From an uncultured Senegalimassilia sp. (GTDB lineage Bacteria; Actinomycetota; Coriobacteriia; Coriobacteriales; Eggerthellaceae), in assembly GCF_902464545.1 (NCBI RefSeq), contig NZ_CABQJR010000021.1, positions 1 through 43,745 on the forward strand: DNA of 43,745 bases. The letters run 5' to 3'. The translations under genes and the position numbers were made by a program. Each line of letters starts with the position of its first letter. Position 1 is the stretch's first letter. Shown in pieces: positions 8,420 through 17,511 of this stretch. The notes under the pieces were generated by a model. That model saw only the letters and a program-made list of their open reading frames with translations. It did not search any database and was not told where the DNA came from.

Positions 8420-10987
8420 CTAGTACTCCTGCTCTAGGTCCGCGTGCGCCTGCGCATCGGTTTCAAGGCCGTAGAACTTCCCCTGACGGAAGCGGTCGAG
8501 CGCTACCAGCGCGATCATGCCGGCATTGTCGCCGCAAGCGGAAAGCGGAGGCATGACCAGGCGCACATGCATCTTCTTGCACAGTTTCTCGTACGCCGCG
8601 CGCAACACAGGGTTCGCGGCCACGCCGCCGCCCAGGCAGAACGTGAGGGCACCCGTTTCGCGCAGCGCCATCTCGGCCTTCTTCACCTGCACGTCCACCA
8701 CGGCGGCCTCGAAGCTGGCGCAGATGTCCGGCACGTTGAGCTCGCTGCCCGCGGCGCGCTCGTTGTTGATGTAGGTGACCACGGCGGTCTTCAGACCCGA
8801 AAGGCTGAAGCGCATGTCGCCCGAATGCATCATGGCGCGGGGAAACTCGATGGCCTTCGGATTGCCCTTGGCGCCCTGCGCCGACACCACGGGGCCGCCC
8901 GGGTAACCCAGGCCGAGCGCCTTGGCAACCTTGTCGAACGCCTCGCCCACCGCGTCGTCGATGGTGGCGCCCAGCACGCGGTAATCGCCCCAGCCGCGCA
9001 TATGCACGAGCATGGTGTTTCCGCCGCTGACCAGGGAAACCACCGCTGGAGGGGCGAAATCGGGCGCGCCGATCTTATTTGCGTACATATGACCCTCAAG
9101 GTGGTTCACGCCAACCAGCGGCTTGTCGGCGGCCCAGGCCGCGCCCTTGGCGAACGCCACGCCCACCACCAGCGCGCCCACCAGGCCCGGCGCGTACGTG
9201 ACACCCACGCCGTCAAGGTCTGCCCAGGTCAGACGCTCCATACCCAAGCGCTGCGCCGCAACGTCCAGACATTCGTCGCACACGCCGCAAATGGCCTCGA
9301 TGTGTTTGCGGCTGGCGATCTCGGGGACCACGCCGCCGAAGCGGGAATGGAAGTCGATCTGGCTTGCCACCACGTCGGAGAGCAGGTTGCCCTTGCCGTC
9401 GACGATGGCCGCGGCCGTCTCGTCGCAGGAGCTTTCGATGGCCAGGATGAGCGGGCGCTCGAGTTGCGCGGCGGGCTGGGCTGCCTTCTGCGCATCATGC
9501 GCCTCGTCCACGCGCAGCGTCATGCCGGCGACGTCGACCGAGGATTCCTGAATGCCGGCATCCTCGGTGACGGCGCGCAGCGCCTTCGCGTCGGCGGCGC
9601 CGCCGACGGCCGAGGAGCCGATGACGCCCTGCAGCGGGCCCTCCATGATGACGGCGTCTTCACGGTCGGAATAGTAGTGCGGGCGCTTGCCGATGGAATG
9701 CATGCCGAGCGATTCATAGAACGCCTGCGCGCCGACGTTGGAAGCACGCACCTCGAGCGAGCACGTGGTGGCGCCCAGGTCGCGGGCGTCGGAGGCCACG
9801 CGCGAGATGAGCTGACGCGCGATGCCGCGGCGGCGCCACGCCGGATCGGTGCCGATCTTGAGGATTTGCACCTGCCCGTCGATCACCATGCCGCCGGCAT
9901 AGCCGACCAGCACGTTCCCGCGTGCGGAAGAGGCGCCATCGGAGCCGGCATCGGGCCCTTCCCCGCTTGCATAGGCCGCCCACCAGGTGCGGTCGGCGCG
10001 CGGAAGCTCATCGGCCACCAGCGCGGCGTTCCAGGCGTCCGAGCCCATGACCTTGGATTCCATGGCGGCAACGTCCTCAGCGTGCGCGGCGTCGAGCGGC
10101 TTGTACGTGATACCGTGCTCGTCGGGGCGCGCGTTGAGCACCGCCGTATCGTGCATGGTGGCGCGCTGATCGCGGCGAGGCGCAGCGTCCTGCACGCCCG
10201 TGGCAAGGTTTTTCGGGTCGTTCTTCGCCAGACGGATGCGCTCGTTCTCCTCGGCATCGGACAGGCGCGTGTACACCGGCAGCAAGAACGCCGGGTTGTG
10301 ACGCTGCGCGTCCAGCGGGTCGGCCGCGGCCGTGCGCCATGCGTCCTGCAGCGCCAGCAGAAGCCCGCGACCCGTGGGCGCCCACAGCTCCTCGGGCAGC
10401 AGCGTGCCCGCGGGAGCGAACAGCTCCGCGTACTTCGCAAGCCCATCGCCCGTCAGCTGCAACGTGTCCGCCGCAGCGCCGGAAGATGCTTCGTCGACCA
10501 ATTCTTGGGCTGCCACCTGTGCTTTCACCACGCGGTCGGCCTCAAGGCGATGCACGCCCGCTTCATCGAGCGCGTAACGGACCGGGTAAACCTCCTTGCG
10601 CATGGCGTCGGCGACCACGGCCAGCCGACCGCGCACGCCCGAGGCCCACGCATGCCAGGCCACCACGTCGAGCGACGACACGCCCACCAGCGCGGCGCCG
10701 AGCGCCTGCGCCGCGCCCTTGGCAGTGGCCATGGCGATGCGCACGCCCGTGAACGATCCCGGGCCGCGGCCGACGCACACGCACGCCAGCTGGCCGCGCC
10801 CCACGCCGGCTTCGCGCAGCAGGGCGTCCACCCGCACGAGCAGCTGCGTGTTCGACGCGCGGTGCGCCGCCACCTCCACCGCAGCCACCGGCTCCACCGC
10901 GCATGCCGCGGCGTTCAAACGGCCCAGCCCGATGGAAATCACCTCGTTCGCCGTATCGAACGCCAACGCATATGCGGTTTCAGGCAC
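8420..10987 (-). CDS. TsaB-RimI-TsaD fusion: tRNA t6A37 synthesis plus N-acetyltransferase
   Basis: A single 855-aa chain joins three proteins. Residues about 5-250 are TsaB (GRGPGSFTGVRIAMATAKG motif). About 290-450 is a RimI-type GNAT acetyltransferase (ILKIGTDPAWRRRGIARQ, the acetyl-CoA loop, and EVRASNVGAQAFYESLG). About 510-855 is TsaD (ESSCDETAAAIVD, metal site HLEGH at about 628-632, VSGGNT, FCLGGGVAANP, CGDNAGM). TsaD with TsaB and TsaE transfers threonylcarbamoyl to A37 of ANN-decoding tRNAs. RimI acetylates the N-terminus of ribosomal protein S18. All catalytic motifs look intact. Linkers between the domains are Ala/Asp-rich, the second about 60 residues. The GTG start at 10987 is preceded by AAGGGGAG. 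An ATG-frame start 26 codons earlier lacks a ribosome site. tsaE lies immediately upstream. TsaC is not in the window. Confidence 0.93.
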   Translation of the reverse strand: MPETAYALAFDTANEVISIGLGRLNAAACAVEPVAAVEVAAHRASNTQLLVRVDALLREAGVGRGQLACVCVGRGPGSFTGVRIAMATAKGAAQALGAALVGVSSLDVVAWHAWASGVRGRLAVVADAMRKEVYPVRYALDEAGVHRLEADRVVKAQVAAQELVDEASSGAAADTLQLTGDGLAKYAELFAPAGTLLPEELWAPTGRGLLLALQDAWRTAAADPLDAQRHNPAFLLPVYTRLSDAEENERIRLAKNDPKNLATGVQDAAPRRDQRATMHDTAVLNARPDEHGITYKPLDAAHAEDVAAMESKVMGSDAWNAALVADELPRADRTWWAAYASGEGPDAGSDGASSARGNVLVGYAGGMVIDGQVQILKIGTDPAWRRRGIARQLISRVASDARDLGATTCSLEVRASNVGAQAFYESLGMHSIGKRPHYYSDREDAVIMEGPLQGVIGSSAVGGAADAKALRAVTEDAGIQESSVDVAGMTLRVDEAHDAQKAAQPAAQLERPLILAIESSCDETAAAIVDGKGNLLSDVVASQIDFHSRFGGVVPEIASRKHIEAICGVCDECLDVAAQRLGMERLTWADLDGVGVTYAPGLVGALVVGVAFAKGAAWAADKPLVGVNHLEGHMYANKIGAPDFAPPAVVSLVSGGNTMLVHMRGWGDYRVLGATIDDAVGEAFDKVAKALGLGYPGGPVVSAQGAKGNPKAIEFPRAMMHSGDMRFSLSGLKTAVVTYINNERAAGSELNVPDICASFEAAVVDVQVKKAEMALRETGALTFCLGGGVAANPVLRAAYEKLCKKMHVRLVMPPLSACGDNAGMIALVALDRFRQGKFYGLETDAQAHADLEQEY

Positions 10988-11095
10988 AGTGCTCCCCTTG
11001 CTTTCGAATATGGTTCCTACATGGCCGGTTTCGCTGCGAGGCACCGCTTGCCGCGCGGCGCCCATCCGGGCCGCATCGGGCGCGACAGCGGGCGT

Positions 11096-11710
11096 TTAAA
11101 GCGTTTCCGCAGGCGAATCGGCGGGTTTGGCCTCCGCGACCTTGACCGGAGGGATGGAGCCCGTGTTCATGGGGGCGCCCCCTGGCACGATGAAGCCGCC
11201 GGCGCTGGCCGTGGTCTTCGACAGACGCGCCTTCGAGTCGTTGGCCCACACGGTGAGCAGCTGGCGGGCGCGGTTTCCCAACGCGTGCGCAAGCACGCGA
11301 CGGCCGCCGTCCTCGGTCACCAGGATGCGGATCTCCAGGTAGCCGTACGGCAGCGCGCCGGGGAACTTCTCGCCCCACTCGATGAACGACACGCCATCGG
11401 CGTCGATGGTGTCGTAATAGCCCGTGTCCTCCAGCTCGTCCTGCTCGTCCAGGCGATACAGGTCGAAGTGGTACAGCGGGATGCGCCCCTGGTGGTACTC
11501 CAGCAGGATGTTGAACGTGGGGCTGGTGACCTGGGCGGAAATGCCCAGGCCCGCGGCCACGCCTTGCACAAATTGGGTTTTGCCGGCGCCCAAATCGCCC
11601 GAAAGCACCACCACGTCGCCCGGATGCAGGTACGGAGCCAGCGTTTCGGCCAGCTGCTTCGTCGCCTCCGTGGACGCGGTTTTACGTGCGTATGTCAGTC
11701 CGTTAGCCAT
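11096..11710 (-). CDS. tsaE: TsaE ATPase, tRNA t6A biosynthesis
   Basis: A 204-aa P-loop protein. Walker A is SGDLGAGKTQF at about residues 37-47, followed by TSPTFNILLEYH and LYHFDLYRL, the TsaE switch region, then FIEWGEKFPGALP. TsaE hydrolyses ATP to reset the TsaB-TsaD complex during t6A formation. The core ends near residue 150. About 50 extra residues at the C-terminus (KTTASAGGFIVPGGAPMNTG and on) are not part of the usual family length and look disordered. The start at 11710 is the ATG nearest the conserved region. It has no strong ribosome site, so upstream starts cannot be excluded. It sits about 110 bp upstream of the fusion gene in the same direction, giving a complete TsaE/B/D set in two genes. 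Confidence 0.9.
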   Translation of the reverse strand: MANGLTYARKTASTEATKQLAETLAPYLHPGDVVVLSGDLGAGKTQFVQGVAAGLGISAQVTSPTFNILLEYHQGRIPLYHFDLYRLDEQDELEDTGYYDTIDADGVSFIEWGEKFPGALPYGYLEIRILVTEDGGRRVLAHALGNRARQLLTVWANDSKARLSKTTASAGGFIVPGGAPMNTGSIPPVKVAEAKPADSPAETL

Positions 11711-11809
11711 AATGCAGCACATCATACGCCAATGCGCGCAAACATGCACCCCACCCACGAAAACGGCGGATAAGCAGGGGAAAACGGCTTCACAAGGGCG
11801 GGCGTTCGG

Positions 11810-12676
11810 CTAGCCTTTCAGGCGTTCCTTCAGTTGGGCCTCGGCGGCGGCCACGGTGTGCTGCATGGTCATGCTGGTGGTGACGGTGCCAACACCGCCG
11901 GGCACCGGGGTGATGGCGTCCACGATGGGCTCCACCTCGTCGAAGTCAACGTCGCCGCACAACTTGCCGTGCACGTCGAAGTTGATGCCCACATCGAGCA
12001 CCGTCTGACCCGGGCGAAAGTACTCGCGGCCGTACGCGCGGGCGCGGCCCGTGGCGCAGATGACGATATCGGCCGAGCGGCTGATCTCCTGCAGGTTCTC
12101 GGTACGGCTATGGCAGATGGTGACGCTGGCGTTGCGGCGCAGCAGCATCATGGAAACGGGCTTGCCCACTACCAGGCTGCGGCCGATGACCACCACGTGC
12201 TTGCCGGCGATGGGCACCTTGTAGTGCTCCAAGATGGCGACGCACGCCGCCGCGGTGCAAGGAGGGAAGCCGTCCGGCGCATCGGTGAACACCGCCGCAA
12301 GCGACGCCAGCGAGATGCCGTCGATGTCCTTCTCCGCAGTCAGCGTGTTGCACATGGCCTTCTCGTCCATGAACGTGGGCAGCGGGCGGAACATCAGGCA
12401 GCCGTGCACCGTCTTGTCGTAGTTGATGGACTGCAGCGTTGCCTTGAGCGCGGCTTCGGGCGCGAACTCGTCGAGCACGTAGGGCTTGGTGTGGATGCCC
12501 AGGCCAGCGGCGCGTTTGACCGCCGTGCGCTCGTATGAGAGGTCGTCGGGACGCTGTCCCAGGCGCACCAGCGCCAGCGTGGGTTTCACGCCCTGCTCCT
12601 CGAGCGCGGCGATGCGCCCCCGCATATCCTCGGCCATGCGGTCGACGACCGGCTTGCCCTTCAACAACTCTGCCAC
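11810..12676 (-). CDS. folD: Bifunctional methylenetetrahydrofolate dehydrogenase/cyclohydrolase FolD
   Basis: A 288-aa protein of normal FolD length. The catalytic Tyr/Lys pair is in SYERTAVKRAAGLGI (about 48-62). The NADP site is GRSLVVGKPVSMMLLRR (about 165-181), followed by ASVTICHSRT, and the family signature PVPGGVGTVTTSM is near the C-terminus. It interconverts methylene-, methenyl- and 10-formyl-tetrahydrofolate in the cytosol. The start is GTG at 12676 with GGTGGAG five bases before it. It follows the cyclodeaminase gene by 36 bp in the same direction, and fhs is just beyond, so this is a folate one-carbon cluster. Confidence 0.95.
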   Translation of the reverse strand: MAELLKGKPVVDRMAEDMRGRIAALEEQGVKPTLALVRLGQRPDDLSYERTAVKRAAGLGIHTKPYVLDEFAPEAALKATLQSINYDKTVHGCLMFRPLPTFMDEKAMCNTLTAEKDIDGISLASLAAVFTDAPDGFPPCTAAACVAILEHYKVPIAGKHVVVIGRSLVVGKPVSMMLLRRNASVTICHSRTENLQEISRSADIVICATGRARAYGREYFRPGQTVLDVGINFDVHGKLCGDVDFDEVEPIVDAITPVPGGVGTVTTSMTMQHTVAAAEAQLKERLKG

Positions 12677-12712
12677 GTTTTCTCCACCTTCATCTATCGG
12701 CCTGCAGGCCGT

Positions 12713-13324
12713 TTACGAGATCGCATCCTTCACGAACGCGAACACCTCGTCGCAGTGCTCTCGCGTCTGCGCGACGAGCCGATCCGCCTCGTCGCGGTAG
12801 CGTGCGGCGCGTTCAGCGTCGTCGATGGACGCCGCGTTAATGTACACGTTCAAGCTGGCGCCGTCCACGGCCGCCCGGGCGAACGTCACGGAAACGCCCG
12901 CATCGCTGCGCGCCATGCGGCTACCGTTGCGCGCCAGGAAATCGGCGTGCTCCACGCACGCCGCCGCCGTGCGCATGATGCCCAATGGCACCTCGGTGGC
13001 GCCGATGAGGGCATCCTGGATGGCCGCCTGCTTGGCCGCAAGCTGCTCGGGGGTGTCCTTGGGCATGCGATACGCCGCCGCCAGCGGGCCGAACGCCTCG
13101 GCGTCGGCGCCCACCAGGGAAAGCAGACGCCCGCGCAGGTCCGCCAGTTTCTCCAAGCGCATGTACACTTCGGGCTCGACCTGGGCATACGTCTTCTTAC
13201 CCACGGTCAGGTTGCCCACCATGGACGCCAGCGCGCAGGCCAGCGCGCCGCAATACGCCGAGGCCCCGCCGCCGCCCGGCGTGGGGGCCGCCGAGGCAAG
13301 CTCCTCGACGAACGAAGTATCCAT
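12713..13324 (-). CDS. Cyclodeaminase/cyclohydrolase family protein (FTCD C-terminal type)
   Basis: A 203-aa all-helical protein. The conserved N-terminal pattern is SFVEELASAAPTPGGGGASA (about residues 4-23), then CGALACALASMVGNLTVGKK, matching the formimidotetrahydrofolate cyclodeaminase / FchA family. Members either release ammonia from formimino-THF (histidine or purine breakdown) or hydrolyse methenyl-THF. The position between fhs and folD supports methenyl-THF cyclohydrolase or cyclodeaminase work in one-carbon flux; the exact substrate is an inference. The start at 13324 is chosen because GGAAAGGAAG lies just before it. No formiminotransferase domain is present. Confidence 0.88.
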   Translation of the reverse strand: MDTSFVEELASAAPTPGGGGASAYCGALACALASMVGNLTVGKKTYAQVEPEVYMRLEKLADLRGRLLSLVGADAEAFGPLAAAYRMPKDTPEQLAAKQAAIQDALIGATEVPLGIMRTAAACVEHADFLARNGSRMARSDAGVSVTFARAAVDGASLNVYINAASIDDAERAARYRDEADRLVAQTREHCDEVFAFVKDAIS

Positions 13325-13407
13325 ACGCTTCCTTTCCATCGCTAACCGCACAAGCGGTCTGCAAGCTCGACGCTGGGAGCCGGCAACCCTACGAGCAGTT
13401 TACCCAG

Positions 13408-13519
13408 CTGAGTGGCTGGGTGGTGTCCGCAAAGCAAGTTCCGCACGACGCAAAAGCCCCAGTGGGGCTTTTGCCAAAGCAGGACTGTCTGAGCGACTGG
13501 ACACCACCCAGTCGCTCAG
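13408..13519. repeat. 112-bp element with 21-bp imperfect terminal inverted repeats
   Basis: CTGAGTGGCTGGGTGGTGTC plus one C (13408-13428) is repeated inverted at 13499-13519 with two differences. The ends enclose the fhs terminator. A smaller perfect 10-bp inverted repeat (CTGAGCGACT, 13489-13498 and 13510-13519) competes with the long pairing. The arrangement looks like a small mobile-element remnant or a nested RNA structure; no coding capacity is visible. Confidence 0.5.
13450..13474 (-). terminator. Rho-independent terminator of fhs
   Basis: A perfect 11-bp stem (GCAAAAGCCCC, 13450-13460, and 13464-13474) with a 3-nt loop. On the minus strand the second arm carries the run CTTTTGC. It lies 55 bp past the fhs stop, separating fhs from the cyclodeaminase-folD transcript. 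Confidence 0.75.
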
Positions 13520-13528
13520 CGTCCGGGA

Positions 13529-15217
13529 CTAGAACAGCCCCGTGATCTTACCGGTCTCGTCGACGTCGATCTTGAAGGCCGCGGGGTTCTTCCCCAGGCC
13601 CGGCATGGTCATGATGTTGCCGGTGAGCGCCACCACGAAGCCGGCGCCGGCGCTGACCTTGGCGTCGCGCACGGTGATGCGGAAGCCGCGGGGAGCGCCC
13701 AGCTTCGTCTGGTCGTCGCTGAAGCTGTACTGGGTCTTGGCCATGCACACGGGCATGTCGCCGAAGCCGAGCTTCTCCAGCTTCGCCAGCTCCTTGGCCG
13801 CCTTGGCCTCGAAGTCGACGCCGTCGGCACGGTAGACGTTCTTCGCGACGGCCTCGATCTTCTCGCGCAGGCTCAGGTCGTCGCCGTAGGAGAACTGGAA
13901 CGTGTCGGCGCTGCGGCCGGCCTCGTCGCCGTTCTCGCACAGGCGCACGACCTCGTCGGCCAGCGCCAGGCCGCCCTCGCCGCCCTTGGCCCACACCTCG
14001 GACAGGGCCACGTTCACGCCCAGCTCGCGGCACTTGTCCTCGACGAGCTTCAGCTCGGCCTCGGTGTCGGTGGGGAAGCGGTTGATGGCAACCACGCACG
14101 GCAGGTTGTACACGTTCGTGATGTTCTCCACGTGTTGCAGCAGGTTGGGCAGGCCAGCCTCGAGCGCCTGCAGGTTCTCATCGTTAAGCGCGTCCTTGGC
14201 CACACCGCCGTGGTTCTTGAGCGCGCGGACCGTTGCCACCACGACGACGGCGTCGGGCTTCAGACCGGTCAGGCGGCACTTGATGTCCAGGAACTTCTCC
14301 GCACCCAGGTCGGCGCCGAAGCCGGCCTCGGTGATGGCGTAGTCGCCCAGCGCGCGGGCCATCTGCGTGGCCATGATGGAGTTGCAGCCGTGAGCGATGT
14401 TGGCGAAGGGGCCGCCGTGCACGAACGCCGGCGTGCCCTCGAGCGTCTGCACGAGGTTGGGCTTGAGCGCGTCCTTGAGCAGCGCGGCCATGGCGCCCTC
14501 GGCGTGCAGGTCGTGCGCGGTGACGGGCTGGTCGTCGAAGGTGTAGCCGACCACGATGCGGCCGAGGCGCTCCTTCAGGTCGGTGATGCTGGTGGCCAGG
14601 CAGAAGATGGCCATGATCTCGCTGGCCACGGTGATGTCGAAGCCGTCCTCGCGCGGCACGCCGTTGGCCCTGCCGCCCAGGCCGCACACGATGTTGCGCA
14701 GCTGACGGTCGTTCATGTCCACCACGCGCTTCCACGTGATCTTACGGACATCGATGCCCAGCTCGTTGCCGTTGTGGATGTGGGCGTCGAGCAGCGCGGC
14801 GAGCAGGTTGTTGGCCGCACCGATGGCATGGAAGTCGCCGGTGAAGTGCAGGTTGATGTCCTCCATGGGGATGACCTGGGCGTATCCGCCGCCCGCGGCA
14901 CCGCCCTTGATGCCGAACACGGGACCCAGGCTGGGCTCGCGCAGCGCAACGACGGGGTTCTTGCCGCGCTTCTGCAGCGCGTCGGCCAGGCCCACCGTGG
15001 TGGTGGTCTTGCCCTCGCCGGCCGGCGTGGGGTTGATGGCCGTCACGAGCACCAGTTTGCCCGGCGTGTGCTGCTCATCGCGCAGCAGGTTGTAGTCCAC
15101 CTTAGCCTTCGTGGTTCCGTACTGCTCCAGGTACTGCTCGGGCACACCCGCCTTCTGCGCGATGGCGCTGATGGGTTGCGGAGTCGCTGCCTGGGCGATT
15201 TCGATGTCGGTCAACAC
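13529..15217 (-). CDS. fhs: Formate-tetrahydrofolate ligase
   Basis: A 562-aa protein, the usual length of Fhs. The P-loop NPTPAGEGKTTTTVGLADAL is at about residues 62-81, followed by REPSLGPVFGIKGGAAGGGY and further conserved blocks through GDMPVCMAKTQYSFSDD and NIMTMPGLGKNPAA near the end. It makes 10-formyl-THF from formate, THF and ATP. The start is GTG at 15217, with GAGAGAGG seven bases before. Further upstream the frame is Arg-rich and unconserved. In an anaerobe the enzyme can serve purine synthesis, formate assimilation or the methyl branch of acetogenesis; the window does not contain the other Wood-Ljungdahl enzymes to decide. The 295-bp gap upstream of it shows no gene. Confidence 0.96.
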   Translation of the reverse strand: MLTDIEIAQAATPQPISAIAQKAGVPEQYLEQYGTTKAKVDYNLLRDEQHTPGKLVLVTAINPTPAGEGKTTTTVGLADALQKRGKNPVVALREPSLGPVFGIKGGAAGGGYAQVIPMEDINLHFTGDFHAIGAANNLLAALLDAHIHNGNELGIDVRKITWKRVVDMNDRQLRNIVCGLGGRANGVPREDGFDITVASEIMAIFCLATSITDLKERLGRIVVGYTFDDQPVTAHDLHAEGAMAALLKDALKPNLVQTLEGTPAFVHGGPFANIAHGCNSIMATQMARALGDYAITEAGFGADLGAEKFLDIKCRLTGLKPDAVVVVATVRALKNHGGVAKDALNDENLQALEAGLPNLLQHVENITNVYNLPCVVAINRFPTDTEAELKLVEDKCRELGVNVALSEVWAKGGEGGLALADEVVRLCENGDEAGRSADTFQFSYGDDLSLREKIEAVAKNVYRADGVDFEAKAAKELAKLEKLGFGDMPVCMAKTQYSFSDDQTKLGAPRGFRITVRDAKVSAGAGFVVALTGNIMTMPGLGKNPAAFKIDVDETGKITGLF

Positions 15218-15512
15218 GTCGGGGCCTCTCTCTCGTCTGGATGCGGACGCGCCCCGTCCTTTGGCGAGGCGCATGAACGTAGGTGTCATTGTAGCGGCGC
15301 ACCGTGTCGGCCATGGGACAGGCGCCTGTTAAGAAACCTAGATTTCAAGGCAACGGCGAAAATGCGGCCAAATTTGTTGCAATTGTGGAGAAGCGGGCGA
15401 CGGAACCGCCTTGCCGGCGGCTTCCCAAGGCGCTAAAGGCGAAGCCAGGGGCGCCGGACGCGAGGGCGCGCCGCGACGACGGACGGAGCCGTGCCGCCGA
15501 GCGCGAGCTCCC

Positions 15513-16331
15513 CTACTCCAATACCTCGTCGGGGCGGCCGTACAGGCCGGTGACGTCGTTGTCCATGAAGTTGTCGTACACCAGGCGAAGGCCCTCGAGG
15601 GTCAGGTCCTGGTTCACGTGCGTGATGGTGCGCGAAAGCGGCGCCACGCGGCGCGCCAGGCCGCCGGTGGCCACGACGGCCGCCTTGTAGCCGAGCTGCT
15701 CGAAGATGCGGTTGACCAGGCCGTCCACGCGATCCGCCTCGCCGTAGACGATGCCCACCTGCATGGCCTGGGCGGTGTTGCGGCCGATGGAGGTATGCGG
15801 GTTGACCAACTCGATGGCGCCCAGCTTGGTGGCGTGGCTGAACAGCGCGCGGGCGCTGGTGTCCACGCCCGGCGCGATGACGCCGCCGGCGAACGTGCCG
15901 TTGCCGTCGATCACTTCCATATTAGTGGCGGTGCCGAAATCGACCACCACCACGGGCGAGCCGTACAGCATACGCGCTGCCACGCAGTCGGCGATGCGGT
16001 CGGCGCCGATCTCGCGCGGGTTGGGGTAGTCGCCGGCGTCGAACAGCCCGGCGGCGTTCTCGGCGGTGCACACCACCGCGCGCACGCCGATCATCTGCTT
16101 GGTCGCCTGGCACCACGCCTCGGTGAGCGCCGGGACCACCGACGCCAGCGCCACGCCGCTGATATCGTCGAACGAGACGCCCTCGGAGCTGAGCAGCGGG
16201 ATGAGCTTCACGCGCAGCTCGTCGCACGTGTGCAGCTTGTTGGTGGCCACGCGCCAGCGGAAGCGCAGCTTCTTGTTCTCGTACACGCCCAAAACGGTCT
16301 GGGTGTTTCCCACGTCTATTGCCAGCAGCAT
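15513..16331 (-). CDS. coaX: Type III pantothenate kinase
   Basis: A 272-aa ASKHA-fold kinase. The phosphate-1 motif AIDVGNTQTVLGVY is at residues 4-17. GADRIADCVAA and DFGTATNMEVID are in the middle, and GGVIAPGVDTSARAL follows. CoaX phosphorylates pantothenate as the first step of coenzyme A synthesis, is insensitive to CoA feedback and needs a monovalent cation. The start ATG at 16331 has GAGGGGAG seven bases before it. The frame stays open for about 140 codons upstream but without conservation. It is transcribed divergently from the two-component genes and is separated from fhs by a gene-free 295 bp. Confidence 0.95.
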   Translation of the reverse strand: MLLAIDVGNTQTVLGVYENKKLRFRWRVATNKLHTCDELRVKLIPLLSSEGVSFDDISGVALASVVPALTEAWCQATKQMIGVRAVVCTAENAAGLFDAGDYPNPREIGADRIADCVAARMLYGSPVVVVDFGTATNMEVIDGNGTFAGGVIAPGVDTSARALFSHATKLGAIELVNPHTSIGRNTAQAMQVGIVYGEADRVDGLVNRIFEQLGYKAAVVATGGLARRVAPLSRTITHVNQDLTLEGLRLVYDNFMDNDVTGLYGRPDEVLE

Positions 16332-16547
16332 GGCGCCGCTCCCCTCGTTCTCATGTCCCCCGTCGCGGCCAATCGCGATGGGGCCGATTTTTCCGCGCAT
16401 CAGTATAGCAGCAGGCCGCCAGACGACCGGCAAGCATACGGGAAGCGCCCGAATACGCCCGCCAAGCGTCCGCGCCTGACGGTTCGCGCGGGGTTCGGGT
16501 GGAGACGCACCGGCACGGGGCGGGGTGGACCCTAGCGCAGGGCGGAG

Positions 16548-16584
16548 CGGAACCTGGCAGATAAGCCTCCGTCCCCAAGTGTCC
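16548..16584 (-). repeat. Dispersed GGACACTT-type repeat, copy 2
   Basis: On the minus strand it reads GGACACTTGGGGACGGAGG then CTTATCTGCCAGGTTCCG. It matches copy 1 (3103-3131) with about five differences over 29 bp and resembles the copies at 43377-43610, especially the AGGTTCCG end. It sits in the 458-bp divergent gap 16332-16789, which otherwise holds only GC-rich sequence, an isolated TTGACG at 16641 and TATAGT at 16675 that may be promoter parts for the response regulator. Confidence 0.55.
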
Positions 16585-16789
16585 GAACGGGCGGATTGGG
16601 GAAATGCCGGGCGGTTTTGCCCCGGGGAGGTAACGTGTTTTTGACGGGAAGCCCACCTGCCGGGCCGATACGCGTATAGTTGTCGCAAGAACGTGGAACA
16701 GCTGCTTCCTTGCGGCGCCCGGCGCCCGACAACGGCGCGGCCCGGCACGCCGCGCAAGCAGCTTTCGCAATGGAAAGAAGAGGCCCATC

Positions 16790-17485
16790 ATGAACGAAAC
16801 GCCTTCACGCATCCTGGTCGTGGACGACGAGCCCTCCATCACGGAGTTCGTCGGATACGCCCTGAAGAAAGAGGGCTTCCAGCCCGACGTCGTGGACAAC
16901 GGCGAGGACGCGCTGGCAATGGCCCAGGAAAACGACTACGACCTGTTCGTCCTGGATATCATGCTGCCCGGCATGGACGGCTATGAGCTGTGCCGCCGCC
17001 TGCGCACCAAGACGTCGGCGCCCGTGCTGTTCCTCTCGGCGCGCGACACCGAGCTGGACAAGGTGGTCGGGCTCGAGATCGGCGGCGATGATTACCTGGC
17101 CAAGCCCTTCGGCGTGCGCGAGCTCATCGCCCGCGTCCGCGCGCTGCTGCGCCGCAGCCAGGGCAACGAGCTCACGCCGAACAGCCACGCCATCACCGCC
17201 AGCGGCATCACGCTCGACGAGGACGCGCACACCGCCACCGGCCCGGCCGGCGACATCGATCTGACGCCCCGCGAGTTCGAGCTGATGGCATGCCTCATGA
17301 AGAACGCCGGCAAGGTGGTCTCACGCGAGGAGCTGCTACGCGATGCCTGGGGCTGGGAATACCTCACGGAAACCAAGACCGTCGACACCCACATCAAGCG
17401 CCTGCGTGATAAGATCGAGCAAGCCGGTTACGATCCCGGCCTTGTGGAAACGGTTCGAGGTTACGGATATAGGTTCAAGCTATAA
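16790..17485 (+). CDS. OmpR/PhoB-type response regulator
   Basis: A 231-aa regulator. The receiver domain (about 7-120) has the acidic pair Asp12-Asp13, phospho-acceptor Asp56 in VLDIMLPGMDG, and Lys in LAKPFGVREL. The winged-helix DNA-binding domain (about 135-230) has LTPREFELMACLMKNAGKVV and the terminal RGYGYRFKL hairpin. AAGAGG precedes the ATG at 16790. It is followed at once by its histidine kinase, so the two make a standard two-component system. No signal or target can be read from the sequence. Confidence 0.95.
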   Translation: MNETPSRILVVDDEPSITEFVGYALKKEGFQPDVVDNGEDALAMAQENDYDLFVLDIMLPGMDGYELCRRLRTKTSAPVLFLSARDTELDKVVGLEIGGDDYLAKPFGVRELIARVRALLRRSQGNELTPNSHAITASGITLDEDAHTATGPAGDIDLTPREFELMACLMKNAGKVVSREELLRDAWGWEYLTETKTVDTHIKRLRDKIEQAGYDPGLVETVRGYGYRFKL

Positions 17486-17511
17486 AACGGCTGCAGACAT
17501 ATTTCGCGCTC

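Noticed and set aside
8444..11773. 1109-codon plus-strand open frame opposite tsaE and the TsaB-RimI-TsaD gene
   Set aside because: Shadow of conserved genes in high-GC DNA; the His/Arg/Gly-rich translation has no recognisable domain.
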